Below are positions 1 through 11,275 of a stretch of 64,000 nt of DNA, one piece after another. The notes under the pieces were generated by a model, which saw nothing but the letters and a program-made list of their open reading frames with translations, did no database searches and had not been told where the DNA came from. The first letter of the stretch is position 1. Every line of letters begins with the position of its first letter. Origin of the DNA: Tigriopus japonicus (taxonomy: Eukaryota > Arthropoda > Copepoda > Harpacticoida > Harpacticidae); NCBI GenBank assembly GCA_010645155.1, contig CM021318.1, positions 7,802,950-7,866,949 on the forward strand, in the 5' to 3' direction. The position numbers were made by a program, and so were the translations under genes.

Positions 1-197
1 CCCCCTCCCCCCTGTATTTTAACGACCATTGAACATTAATTATTTACAAGAAGTTTGCGCTTAACAAGAGGACCTGTTAGAAAAGTGAGTGGACATGGGC
101 AAAACTAGGCCGATTACACATTTTATGTAAATTTTAACTCACTAGATATTTTTTTAGTTTCAAATAAACAAGTGAAAAATTATGTTGTTTACTTGAG

Positions 198-451
198 ATT
201 TTTTGTACATTCCCAATCCTCAAGTTATAAATGTCCCTGGCTCAATGAACAAGCCTTTCAAGTTTTTTAACATTGACACAACAAAAGAGCCAGGAGGTCC
301 AAGTGAAGGCTTGAAGGCCAATATCGGAAAATTGGCTAAGCCGCCAACCTACACACATTCATTTGGTCACCGAGATAATGAAACGCTGCCCTGCTTTATC
401 TTTGAGGATGATATAACGAAGCATGCAACAGCAGTGCAATTTCTTGAATAA
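198..451 (+). CDS. 3' terminal exon of an unrecognised gene
   Basis: An open frame of 84 codons ends in TAA at 449-451. An in-frame TGA at 194-196 stops the frame upstream, and an AG at 196-197 can serve as splice acceptor, so this reads as the last coding exon of a gene that begins left of the window. The peptide is proline-, lysine- and threonine-rich (it contains PPTYTHSFGHRD and ends ATAVQFLE) and has a balanced, coding-like composition. I see no domain and do not recognise the family. The acceptor has a weak pyrimidine tract, so the exon start is uncertain. It could also be a chance open frame. Confidence 0.4.
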
Positions 452-1871
452 TTAATCCTTTTGATGCATCAGTTGGATTAAGCGATTCCATTTCATATTC
501 AGTCATTGATTGCCCCATCTTCATGTCTGAGGTGATTATCTGATGAGAAAACTAATGAAGTAGGCGACAATATATTGCCGTACACTCTCCCGAGTGATAG
601 CATCATCCTGGAAAGCCAAGAGAGAATCACGGACATGGACTTCCATTCTAAGTAGATGTTGTCGTTGTTGTTCCTGTTCCTGCTGGTGCTACTGCTCTCA
701 CAAACACACACATTTACTTTTACTTAGTACTAGCTCACCCGATTCTTGGACGGCTGGATAAGTTTTTTTTGGGAGAGTGGGTCTTTGTGTCTGTGAGGCC
801 ATCGCTTCATGTGTGAGTGTGTGTAGAAGCGCTGGATATCACTGACGCTCTCGTTCACAGCAAGGCTCAATGTTATCGAGTATGTGTTCACTGTTCATGG
901 AGAATGTAGTAAGTCGTCCTTGGTCCGTCAGTCTGGACGGAGTAAGAAAAGCTGAGAGGACTTGGAAGAAATGAACCTCACATTCAATTGTGAGCACGAA
1001 AACATTCCTTGAAGGAATCTCTCTGACGCCTCGGTCGCCGGAGTTAGTGGCAAGTTCAATGAACACAGTGAAATGTGAAAGCATTATTGGACCGAAATTG
1101 CGCGGTACAACACACCATGATAAGACCCTAATAATAAGTGCTTCCTTATCAATGCCATGATAGCAGAACTTCGCTCACGTTTGCCTTAGTGATAATCGTC
1201 ATATGGGCCATGAGACGTACTCATATTTTGATCAGTGATTGTACAGATGTGTGTGTAGTGTGTACTTGTTTTCCCATCAAACGACTGAAGGTCATCATCT
1301 CCGTCACGGCGACGCCTTGCAGTCAATGAACGAGTCGTCGGGTTAGCTTCGAGATCTTACAAAATAACACAGATTTATAGGCGGTCATTCCTGAATTGTC
1401 GGGGATTTGTTTCTGCCCAAGTGCGACGTAAATGTTAAACGTACTTTAACGTGTCTGTTCGTTTCAAAGATGACATTGGAACGGACCGCATCATTTTCCG
1501 CCAAGGGGCCTGGTATCTTGCTTTTTTAAAGGGGTAAACCGGGTTTGAAACACGGACCGTTGAAGTGTTCGTGTCCTTGAGTTCTAACGGAACGGAAGGT
1601 CATTCTTCTCAATGGACCAAGGCAGCTCAAACTGACGAAGTTCCGTGCATGTACACGTTCTTTTATAGTCAGAACAAACCTCCTCTTTGTTGATAGTTTA
1701 TCTGAATAATCTCACATCTGGTTCAGGAATTTTCGAAAGGCATCACAGTTGAGCCTGAAATGACGATCCTCAACTGAATTAGGGTCGTGGTGAAGCCATG
1801 TAAATTTGAAGCAAGGAATCGGGATTTCAAGACACTGATCAAAATGTGAAAGTATTTGCAAGAATCCTGAA
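452..1871. other. Intergenic region and presumed 5' region of the insulin receptor-like gene
   Basis: No convincing coding exon is seen here. The short open frames on both strands show no recognisable domains. The stretch should contain the promoter and any untranslated leader of the receptor gene that starts at 1872. I found no clear TATA box. Confidence 0.4.
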
Positions 1872-4800
1872 ATGAGTGGACGGAACTATGGAGGCATTCT
1901 CATCAGTGTTGCAGTCCTTCTCGGATATCTGACAAAGACAAATGGAGAAGGTAGGCTCCAAAATGAGAATTGCCTTTTTGGAGACATTTGACCATTAAAT
2001 CAATGCGGCATATTTCTCGAGAAAGGTTGCTTTTGACGATTTGATGCTTAGAGTAAAACGAGCAGTACACGTATGTGCACCTGTTCAATTGACGCCAAAC
2101 ATGTTTCATGAACAAGTGTGTCCTACATTGCTCCAATTGGGATGCGATACGCTCACTTGAATTACAACGATCCCCACAACAACCACTGAGTTAACTAACG
2201 AATCAATTCAACGATTGATTGTTTCGTCGTTTACAGTATGTGGATCCATTACCCTCAAATCTCCTCGAGCCTCCGATTACGATCACCTTCAGAATTGTAC
2301 CATTATCGAAGGAAATGTGGGAGTTTTTCTGGGCATTGGAAACTTTGGATCGATGAATGACAACATTTCGATGGATCTGAGTTTTCCAAACATTGTGGAA
2401 ATCACAGATTACCTTTTGGTGTTCAAGGCAAATCGACTGGAGAGCCTTTCCCAATTATTCCCCAACCTCTTTGTCATCCGCGGGCACGAGCTTCTTGGGG
2501 TAAGAGTTGTTCCAGATTTCACGTCGTTCTTGGATTACCTTCACGATTAGTAAACCTTTTTTTGACGTCAACATACGCAAGACCAAGATCCTGAACCACT
2601 GTTTTCTTTACAGGACCACGCTCTGTCTATTTTGGAGAACGAAAACCTACGTGATGTTGGACTGACCTCATTAACCACGATTCTCCGTGGCGGTGTGGTC
2701 ATAAAACACAACCCTATGTTATGTTATGTGGATATGATTGACTGGAGGCGGATCGTTTCTTTTGATTACCACGACCACATCGATGCCCAGGCAAGTGCGA
2801 ACCAGGATTTCCGATCTGAATCACAGGTCCAAAGAAAACACTTTCCACTTTCCCATCGGAAAATTGCGTCAATATTTGGACTAGGGTTCAGACAAGGCTT
2901 ACAATTTTTAATACTTTCAGGAGGTTTTTGATAGTGGAATTTGTCCGTACAAGTGTCCTTTGGAATGTCCTTTTCAAGCCACTCCTCATGGAAAATTTCA
3001 GTTTTGCTGGAACCTTGAGCATTGCCAAAGACAGGAATTGGACAACTGTTCTTCGAACAACCAAACCTGCTTCTATAACTCCAATGGTTCTATAGAGAAC
3101 TGTGCCAAGGAATGTCTTGGAGGATGTGACATTGGCATCACAAAGCCTTCAAATGGGAATTGTCGCTCGTGTCGGAACGTGCGTATTGGAAACATTTGTC
3201 AGAGCTCGTGTCCCCAAGGGACGTTATTAGTAAGGACAAGCTTCTGCATTCGTTATGGATAATCATGGCGGTCATGTTCTTTTTATGGTTTCAGCTCAAG
3301 GATTATAGATGCGTCAATGACGAAGAATGCAACACTAAATATGATTCAAATGGCTTAGAAAGACCCTTTAAGCCTTTTAGAGGCCAATGTTTAAGTAAAT
3401 GTCCAGAACATACCAAAGAAAAAAATGGAACTTGCGTAACGTGTTCAGAGGATTGTCCTACAGAATGCCCAGGGGGAAACATCACAAGTACAGATGCATT
3501 GGCAACGTTTGTTGGATGCACTGTGATCAAAGGATCGCTTTCCATACAATTGAAAGGAAGTAAGTAGTAGACTTGAGCATGAACAAAGAAAAGCTGCTTT
3601 GCACTTGAGGATGACTTGCTCATAGAAAATGATAGAGTGCTCAAGGGCGCAGGAATCACAGGGCTTCAAATCAGCTGTTTTTAGGGTACAACAAATAAAC
3701 GAAACTTGGCAAGCTAGACCGGCAAGTTTCGAAAAGTCAATGGGCAATTGGCTGAGTTGCCCAACCGATTTTTGCAAATATCAAAGTTTTTTCCATGTAA
3801 GCGTCCATTCATTGATTCTAGGTCCTTGGAAGCGATTTATATTTTACATCTTGGTGCCTCTGCTTACACCTGGTTGATAATATGCTCAGTTTATTTGCTA
3901 GAAAATGATACACATGAAATCATATATAATCAGAAAGAAGCATTAGAAACTATTTCATTTCTGTGTATGGGCAACATTTTGAAATATTGATTTGATTCTT
4001 TGGAATCTACCGAACAAATCAGCATCTGTAAATTTTTGTTTGGATCAATGTTAAGTCTTCTTTTTTCGCAATAACACAAGGTTTCCTTAATTGCTTTAAA
4101 TTCAATTAATCTAAAAATAAATTTGGCATATTATTGACCCGATTCCAGCCAAGGCAACTTTACGTGAAATATTGATCGCTTCCAAGGACCTAGAATCATC
4201 GAATGGGCGCTTAAATGGGAAAAACTTGGATTCGCCAAAATGGGCTGAGCAACGCAGCGCAGCCAACGGCTAACTGAACTATCACTTGAACAAACCCTTA
4301 TATATCCCCATTGGAACAAGCCATGAAAACTTTTCATTTTGAATGGAATACTGGTGTTTTCAACCCTAACTCATTTGTTGCCACACAAGCAACAGGGAGC
4401 ATAAACAATCTAGTTAATCTATGACCAGAATACCAACTGACTGGAAAGCAGCATTTCTATCGCCCAGACTACAGGAAATTTGGTTAATCTATTTTCCCTT
4501 TGCTCTTCACAAATTAATGAAGCGTAATTTTCTGAAACTTCCTCAGATTCCATACCAAACATAACTTTACCCCCTTATATATTCCAAAGACTTGTGTCAA
4601 ACATGCTCTGTCAGTGTTTGACCCGATAAATATGTCAAACAAACTTCGTCATAGCATTAAATGATCTTCTCTTCTTGTAGGGAACATTGTCCAAAAGTTG
4701 GAAGAGGCTCTGTCCAAAGTGAAAGTGATTGAGGGCAGTCTCAAGATTTCTCGAGTGTTCTCTCTGATGTCTTTGGACGTCTTCAAAAGTTTGGAAGTGA

Positions 4801-7800
4801 TCGAAGGACAAAATCTAGAAGAAAATTTCTCCCTCACGTTATTAGAAAATGAGAACCTCAAAAAGATGTTCCCGCAACGAGAGCATGGACGAAGGGTGCA
4901 AATTTACAGAACCTTCAACAATGGTACCAGAGTTCCAGGTCGAGCATTTATTAACTACAACCCGCACTTATGCCTGGAGGAGATAGAATCCGTTCTCGGG
5001 TCTGCTCTTCACGATTCCCAGATCTCCAACAAAACGAACGGGAACAAAGCTCAATGCAATCCTATGCTCTTGGAGGTCAACGCCACCGTCGCAATCAGCC
5101 AATTTGGGATTCCACAAATCAAGCTTGAATTCAAAAGCTACTTGGAGACCATTTGGGAGTTGAACAATGAAAATGACCTGCGGGTGCTCAAGACCTATGT
5201 AGTGCATTATAAGCAGCTTGAACCTGCTACGTTCCGTGCTCAAAACCTCACCAAGTACAGGGATCGCGACATTTGTTTGGAGTCGTGTTCGGACTCTGTC
5301 GGGCAAGCTCCCTCGGATTCAAGTGGGACCAACAACCTACCATGTGATAAAACTACGTGGCAAGTCAGTGAATTTGAACCAAGAGGGTCTATTGTGGTGA
5401 GCGACGAGAGTCAAAATCCTGTGATAACATGGCCCAATGAGACTTTGGAGATCTCAAATGTGGAGCCATATACATATTACGGCTTGTTTGTGACGACTAT
5501 GTTGGTAAGAGAATACATGGTTAACCAAAACGTCAGTGGTGCCGAGTCAGAAATCATCTACATTCAGGCACCAGTTTATTACCCTTCCAAGCCTGAAGCG
5601 GTCTCAATCGTTAGTATCAATCACACAACCTTTAACATAATGTGGGAACCACCTTTATCCCCAAATGGCGAAATCGACCACTACGAGCTCATTTTGGAAC
5701 TCAGGCAAGACGGTTTAGTGCTTGAAAGAAACGGTAACTTTTGTGATAAACAATTCGAGAATGGATTCTTCGTCTCCAATCCGGACAAGAAAAGTGACTC
5801 GAGCACCTCGGACACGAACAAAGAGAACTCGTCGTTGCCTGAGGATGACATCCAAAAGCAGCCTTGCGCCTGTTCCTCTTATCAGTGTCAACAATCTGAC
5901 AATCAGGCAGTTCAAGGTCCAATCACTGAGGAAAATAGGATATCAGAAGACATTTTTCTGACCTTGGTCATCAATAGTGCCTTTCAAAACACCCGTAATG
6001 ACTCTGGGAGTAGGGCTAAGCGATCAATTAGGAATGAGGTTGACGAACCGATTCCAACCACCAAAGACAATCTAGTACCTGAAGTTCATGACCAAATAGG
6101 AAGCTCATCGTCTTGGACCAAAATAGCCTCAAAACTTCAAGATAATGCTTATACTGTTTTCTCTATTGTTGTGCCAAGTCAGAGGAACTCTTTTCAAGCA
6201 ACCCATTTGCAACATTTTGGCCAGTACTTGGTCAAGCTACGGGCGTGTCATGCCCCAAAGTCTATCGACGATAAACTTGTCAAGTGGTGCAGTGTACCTG
6301 TTTTACAGAGTCCCTTGGTTTATCCCAAGCCAGAAGCCGACGACATTCCCGAATCCTCGTTCCATTACCTCTCAAACAATGGGTCAAATCCAACCTGGTT
6401 GATTTGGGACCCACCTAAAGATCCTAATGGTCATATTTTAAGCTACACCATCAGATACAAATCGGAAGAAAATGGAACAGAGGTCTCCCGATCTTGTATC
6501 TCTGCCACACAATATGAGAAATTTGGCAACAGATATCCTATGCCCATGAAGGAGAGTTATTTTGTTAGCGTGAGAGCTATTTCTTTGAGTGCTCCAGGAA
6601 ATTGGACGAGATTTATCTGGGTGGAACAACCTAGTGAAAACCGGTCGATTGCTTGGTTTATTATCGCACCGATTACCGCGGTATTCCTACTTATGGCCCT
6701 GATCTTTGCCTTTCTGTATTTCCGATGGGTTCAGGAACAACAGAGAAAGAGCACATTCTCCACGCAGAATCCAAATTATTGTCCAATGGTAAGATTGTCA
6801 CACATGCTATCAGTTTCAGGGAATGAGCTGAGTAGGCGTTCGTTCATAAAGGCTTCCCAAGCACATACATGTAAACAAGAGCAAGCAAAACAAGAACCTT
6901 GTTGGTGGGTTGCTAAGTGGACTTACGTTGAAGCCGTTTTATGTTTATTTAAGGAATACATTGCCGACGAGTGGGAAATCAAGCGGACGTTAGTGGTGGT
7001 TGGAGAAAAGATTGGCAAAGGAGCTTTTGCTGTCGTTCACAAAGGGACCTATCTGAGCCCAAATGGTGGAACAACTGAAATTGCCATCAAAATGCCCCAC
7101 GAGGATGCGCAGCATATGGAGTGCATGCAGTTTTTGCAAGAAGCACATCTCATGAAGTAAAAACCTTTTAACTAACGCCACATTGTAGTTACTGCCAGAG
7201 TCTTAAACCTAAGGACACATTTTATCTTTATTCATTCCACTAAAATATTTCCACACAAATTTCTTAGGGAAATTAAGGCGGTTCATGTGGTACGACTTAT
7301 CGGGGTGGTGTCTGTGAACTTGCCGTACATGGTCCTCTTGGAATACATGGCATTAGGAGATTTAAGAACATATTTGACTACGCACCGACCGAATTCTGAA
7401 TTCAACCTTACAAATAAGCCGCCTCCAACCATAAAGGTAAGCAAAATCCACATTGATGGATACTTGGGCTTGGTTGTTTCATACAAAATTGGGGTCGGTT
7501 TCGGTAACTTTGCGGATCGGATCGGGTCAGACCGGAAATCTATTTTTAGGACCAAGGTTAAAACCAGATTAATGTCAATTCTGATTTATTTCAAAGAGGC
7601 ACAAAATTGCCTTTCTTAACATAATTTTTACCATACCGGTAGTGCAGTTTCCATCTCGAATATTGAAATATGTTCTTTTCCACACAACTGACATCTTTTG
7701 AAAGAAAAAGTGAAGAAACTCAAAAATAATGAGCAAGTGTACTTAAGATGAAATTCTGTCTTAAAAATAAAGTAAAGGGTTTTAATGAGAGCAAGGCAGT

Positions 7801-9037
7801 TATTCTTTTTGTATTCATTAAGCTTTCCTAAATTTGATGGCTTGAAAATCCAGGACCAGGACTTTTTCCATATCCTAGACTTCATGGCCATCAAATCCCA
7901 GAAATTTAGATGAATATAGGAACCTTGATTAGTATTCTTGCTCTCATCAAAATGACACTTTCCTTCTTTGCGTCAAGGCTGAAAAAAACGTAAAAGGAAG
8001 AAGAGTCTCCAATCATGGGCATTCTACTCCTCAAAAGTCGGTTCTGCATCCAGGTTGGTTCCTGAATTTTTTGATCTGACTCGTCACAAGCTGATCTCAG
8101 AACTGATCCGAACCAAAACAGTCGATCCGGACCTATCCCCAATGATTACACACCGTGTAAAATATTCATTCTCATGCTTTCCAGAGAATGTATCAAATGG
8201 CCCTTGAAATTGCGGATGGGATGGCTTACCTAGCCAACCAATCTAAAAGTGTGGTACACAGAGATCTTGCAGCCCGTAATTGCCTTGTGTCTGCCGATGG
8301 AATCGTCAAAATCGCTGACTTTGGGATGGCGCGTCAGGTTTACGATAACTACCAGAAACGTAATGGCCGCACGCAATCCATTCGTCGGACGCCAGGATTA
8401 GAATTAAAGTAACTTTCTTGTTCCAGATGGCCAAGGGAAAATGCCAGTACGTTGGATGTCCCCGGAAGCCTTACGAGGAGAATTCTCCACCAAGACAGAT
8501 GTTTGGTCTTATGGGGTGGTTTTGTGGGAGATCGTAACTTTGGGAGACTTGCCTTACCCAGGGTTGAGCCACAACGAGGTCATGCAGTTTGTGGACCATC
8601 AAAGAATCATGGCCAAGCCAAATTCGTGCCCTGACCACCTCTATGATCTAATGAAACGGTGCTGGCACCGCCATTTATCCCGGCGACCCACATTTCTCGA
8701 CATTGCCCAAGAGCTGTTACCTTGGGCCAGTGACAGATTCCTAAGAGAGTCTTACGTAACTTCATCAGAGGGTAAATCGGCCTTTGAGGCTCAAATCAAG
8801 CTCGATCCCGTGGAGGAAACTGTTCCGGCTGAAACCTTCGAAGATCAAGTAGCCGAGGAATGCCTGCCTTTGACGCAAAATGGCGGGTCTCCTCGCACCC
8901 AAAGCTTCAGTCAAGATGCAGGGGCTAATAGTAAAGATTTAAGTTTGGGAGCTTCTTCACTGGTTTCCAAACTGAGTTGGGCGCCTTCTTTGTTTAGCAT
9001 GGTGAAACGGCAGCAAAGTGACTCTATCACAGGATGA
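1872..9037 (+). CDS. InR: Insulin/IGF receptor-like receptor tyrosine kinase (10 exons, 1452 aa)
   Basis: Cell-surface receptor tyrosine kinase expected to bind insulin-like peptides. Exons: 1872-1950, 2237-2499, 2614-2790, 2921-3229, 3295-3559, 4681-6788, 6954-7156, 7268-7436, 8185-8359, 8427-9037; all phases match and give 1452 residues (vertebrate receptors have about 1380). Order: signal peptide 1-26; L1 domain (about 27-173, with FPNLFVIRG and LENENL); furin-like cysteine-rich region; L2 (about 360-455); fibronectin type III region; cysteine cluster CAC with a downstream helix like the insulin-binding alphaCT segment; furin site RAKR at 809-812; transmembrane helix about 1022-1045; NPNY juxtamembrane motif; kinase with GKGAF, K1113, HRD D1218 and DFG D1236, then [10 protein letters not shown]. 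The tail is short and lacks a docking extension. Odd: a GC donor in intron 3 and an activation loop with only two tyrosines. A related divergent insulin-receptor paralogue is the main alternative. Confidence 0.93.
3757..4253. repeat. Foldback (inverted repeat) element in InR intron 5
   Basis: The arm at 3757-3884 is found again as its reverse complement at 4128-4253, with about 240 bases between. The best-conserved core is GATTCTAGGTCCTTGGAAGC at about 3815-3834. The arms differ at many positions, so the element is old. It has the form of a MITE or foldback element, or of two oppositely inserted copies of one repeat. No coding capacity is seen. Confidence 0.75.
6789..6953 (+). other. InR intron 6: 165-base intron with no in-frame stop
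   Basis: The donor GTAAGA follows the NPNYCPM codons and the acceptor is TTTAAG at 6948-6953. The intron is a multiple of three and has no stop in the receptor frame, so retention would add 55 residues between the juxtamembrane NPNY motif and the kinase domain. I treat it as spliced because EYIADEWEI after the acceptor aligns with the conserved pre-kinase segment of insulin receptors (YVPDEWEV in human). Confidence 0.75.
7437..8184 (+). other. InR intron 8, with a copy of a dispersed repeat
   Basis: This 748-base intron separates the hinge region of the kinase from the catalytic loop exon. Its second half (about 7889-8010) carries a degenerate repeat also present at about 15236-15370. No coding exon is seen inside. 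Confidence 0.7.
7889..8010 (+). repeat. Dispersed repeat, copy 1
   Basis: It shares an interrupted match with 15236-15370. Conserved blocks include CATCAAATCCCA, AGTATTCTT, CTCTCATCAAAA and a CTTTG/CTTTT-rich stretch followed by GTCAAGGCTGA or TTCAGGACTGA. Both copies are in the same orientation. The family is not identified. Confidence 0.6.
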
Positions 9038-10767
9038 TATCAATGGATCCTATCAAAGATTATTTGCATAGAAATCCCGAGAGTCAAAAGTTACATCATA
9101 AGAGAGAGATATTTTTTTTGACCCGTCAAATTGAAGCGAAACATATGCAATCTAATTGTATACAAAGTACAAACAAATTACAAAAAACGTTTTAGTGAGA
9201 CTGTTTAACTATCAATGCAAAATACACATTCCTTACTTTATTATCATTTTGTTGGTTAATTCTTGATGTTGGCGGTTTCGCCATGGAATTAATTTCGTAA
9301 GACGTTATTTTGAGGAAGAACCATTGAATATTTTTGGGGCTCTCCCACCCCAAATTGCGATAAGACAATTATTAATTGTCATAATTTGACAATAATTATA
9401 AAACTAGCGATAAGAATTATGACTTCCAGTGGTAAGAAATGAATTACGTTTTTCTTGACGAGTATTAGTGTGTTTTCTCGAAACACCAAATTTACAAAAA
9501 TGACAACTGATTGCACTGTAAACGAAGTTCAAATTAGTTAGAAGGAATTATTGTTGAACCGTCCTTGTAGGTAAGATAAGAAACATATTACCGGTCGTAT
9601 CTAAATATCTCAGCTAGATGATGAGGTTTTTCAATTAATAGTTAATTGATATTTGGTTTACCAGCGAGTTACTATATCAATATGAAAATGTTATTGTCAT
9701 CTCAAATGCCATCAAACGGTAAATTTCGTGGTAGTAAATACTTTTGGATCAAACGTGAGTTTTATCAAAATCCAAAGTTATGGTGGGGTTGAAATGCCGC
9801 ATGTAGAGTGAATTAAAAAATGGCATTTTTGTCACCTGGATTTCTTTCAGTGGAATGAGCAACTTACTGTCAGAGCAAGCGTCGTTACAAACTTACAGAT
9901 TTTCTGTTCTCTGAAGCTCAACTCTTTTTCATGTGGCCTTAATTTATGATCACTTCAAATTGATTTCGCTTTGTATTTCGAGTCTGAGATGTGATTTTGG
10001 CCAGATGAGGCAAGGACGAGGATAGCTTTAAAGTTAAAAGACAACCTGTTCCGACTTTTTCGCGTTATTTTAGGGGTTGCGTTCATCCTTTTGATCCGTT
10101 TCCGCGTATTTCCCTTTCGATAACGACATGACTCCGATTTCTTTAGAAAAATCTTACGTTGGACATGACAATGTCAGTGTTTTTCACAACTGTATGACGC
10201 ATTTGATCACCAAGACTGCCTTTGGCTAAATTTTGTGTATTTTACCAAATAAATTTGAATGCCCTTTTCGGTTACGATATTTCCTGGTTTTCTTCTCTTT
10301 TATTTTTCCGTCACCCTGATCAGATGACAGTGAGGCCATATGTAACAATTTTGTGCCAGACCGAACATTTTAGGCTGTAAAAATGAGACCCGGCAAGACT
10401 CTGGAGGAATTGACTCTTTTACATTTCAATCCACGAAATAGACATTTTTGAAAACGGATTACATATATCATCTAACTTACAAACGAACCGCTTTTTGTTT
10501 ATCACTTTATTTCACTTTATTTGCCATCTCTTTATTCACGTTTCAAACGTCCTAGATGTTAATAACATAAGCAACAAAGGTGTCAACTTCAACTCCGTGG
10601 AACCGAGCAAGCCGAATGTCCATCTCTCGATCTTTGGGGACATTTATTTAGTGACTCGTGATTTTATCAAAAAAATTACATCATTACCGTTTCACCCGAT
10701 CTATCTGGAAGTGCGATTAATTCCATTTCAGAACTCAGCCTCCGTCATAATTATCGACCCTAACTAA
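9038..10767. other. InR 3' untranslated region and intergenic DNA
   Basis: AT-rich sequence without convincing coding frames. An AATAAA at 10248-10253 is a possible polyadenylation signal for the receptor transcript, which would imply a 3' UTR of about 1.2 kb. No nearer canonical signal was seen. Confidence 0.35.
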
Positions 10768-11085
10768 CTTCCGATCTGGGAGGCGACTCATCTACAGCAC
10801 TAGATAAACCACCAATGCCTCTCTCTTTGACAATTGATGGTGGTGGCTCAATGCTAGCACTGTTGCTTACTAAATTGTAAATTGGGGTTCGCACCGCCAC
10901 GAGGGTTTTGTTTCAAACATTTTTCAGTAAATGTTGTTTGTTTTTCTATATTTTTTTGTATGTTATGGTTAGGTTAGGCTTAGTTAGGTTAGGTTAGGTT
11001 TAAGTTTAGTTCAGATAATCTTTGCTCTTCCTGTCAATATTTTGTCCATATCTATGACGGTATGACTCATCTCCCAGATCGGAAG
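10768..11085. repeat. Small element with 24-base terminal inverted repeats
   Basis: The 24 bases at 10768-10791 (beginning CTTCCGATCTGGGAG) recur as an imperfect reverse complement at 11062-11085. The interior of about 270 bases is noncoding and includes a TTAGG run. Just outside, GTCATAATT-type sequence occurs on both sides (from about 10745 and about 11103) in direct orientation. This looks like a small MITE. Confidence 0.55.
10967..11003 (+). repeat. Interstitial TTAGG (arthropod telomere-type) repeats
   Basis: About six TTAGG or near-TTAGG units occur in 37 bases, interrupted once by CTTAG. TTAGG is the ancestral telomere unit of arthropods. The run is short and lies inside a small inverted-repeat element, so it is not a chromosome end. 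Confidence 0.7.
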
Positions 11086-11275
11086 ACATTCAGGGGCCAT
11101 ACGTCATAATTGACCTTAATTTCGGCCTACTCTGGCCCATTGCGCTTATTTGTATTTCGTGCCCCTTCAAATTTGCTTGATCATTGCGGAAAACACGACA
11201 AACGAGTCATCTCTCTTTTTTTCCATCAAGACGGACCAAATTTAGAGTTTCCTCGAATATTATTATTACATCATC

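Noticed and set aside
10768..11085. Sequencing adapter contamination (CTTCCGATCT ... AGATCGGAAG)
   Set aside because: Only about ten bases at each end match the adapter. The inverted similarity continues about 14 bases inward in non-adapter sequence, so a biological inverted repeat is more likely. A read check is still listed in the findings.
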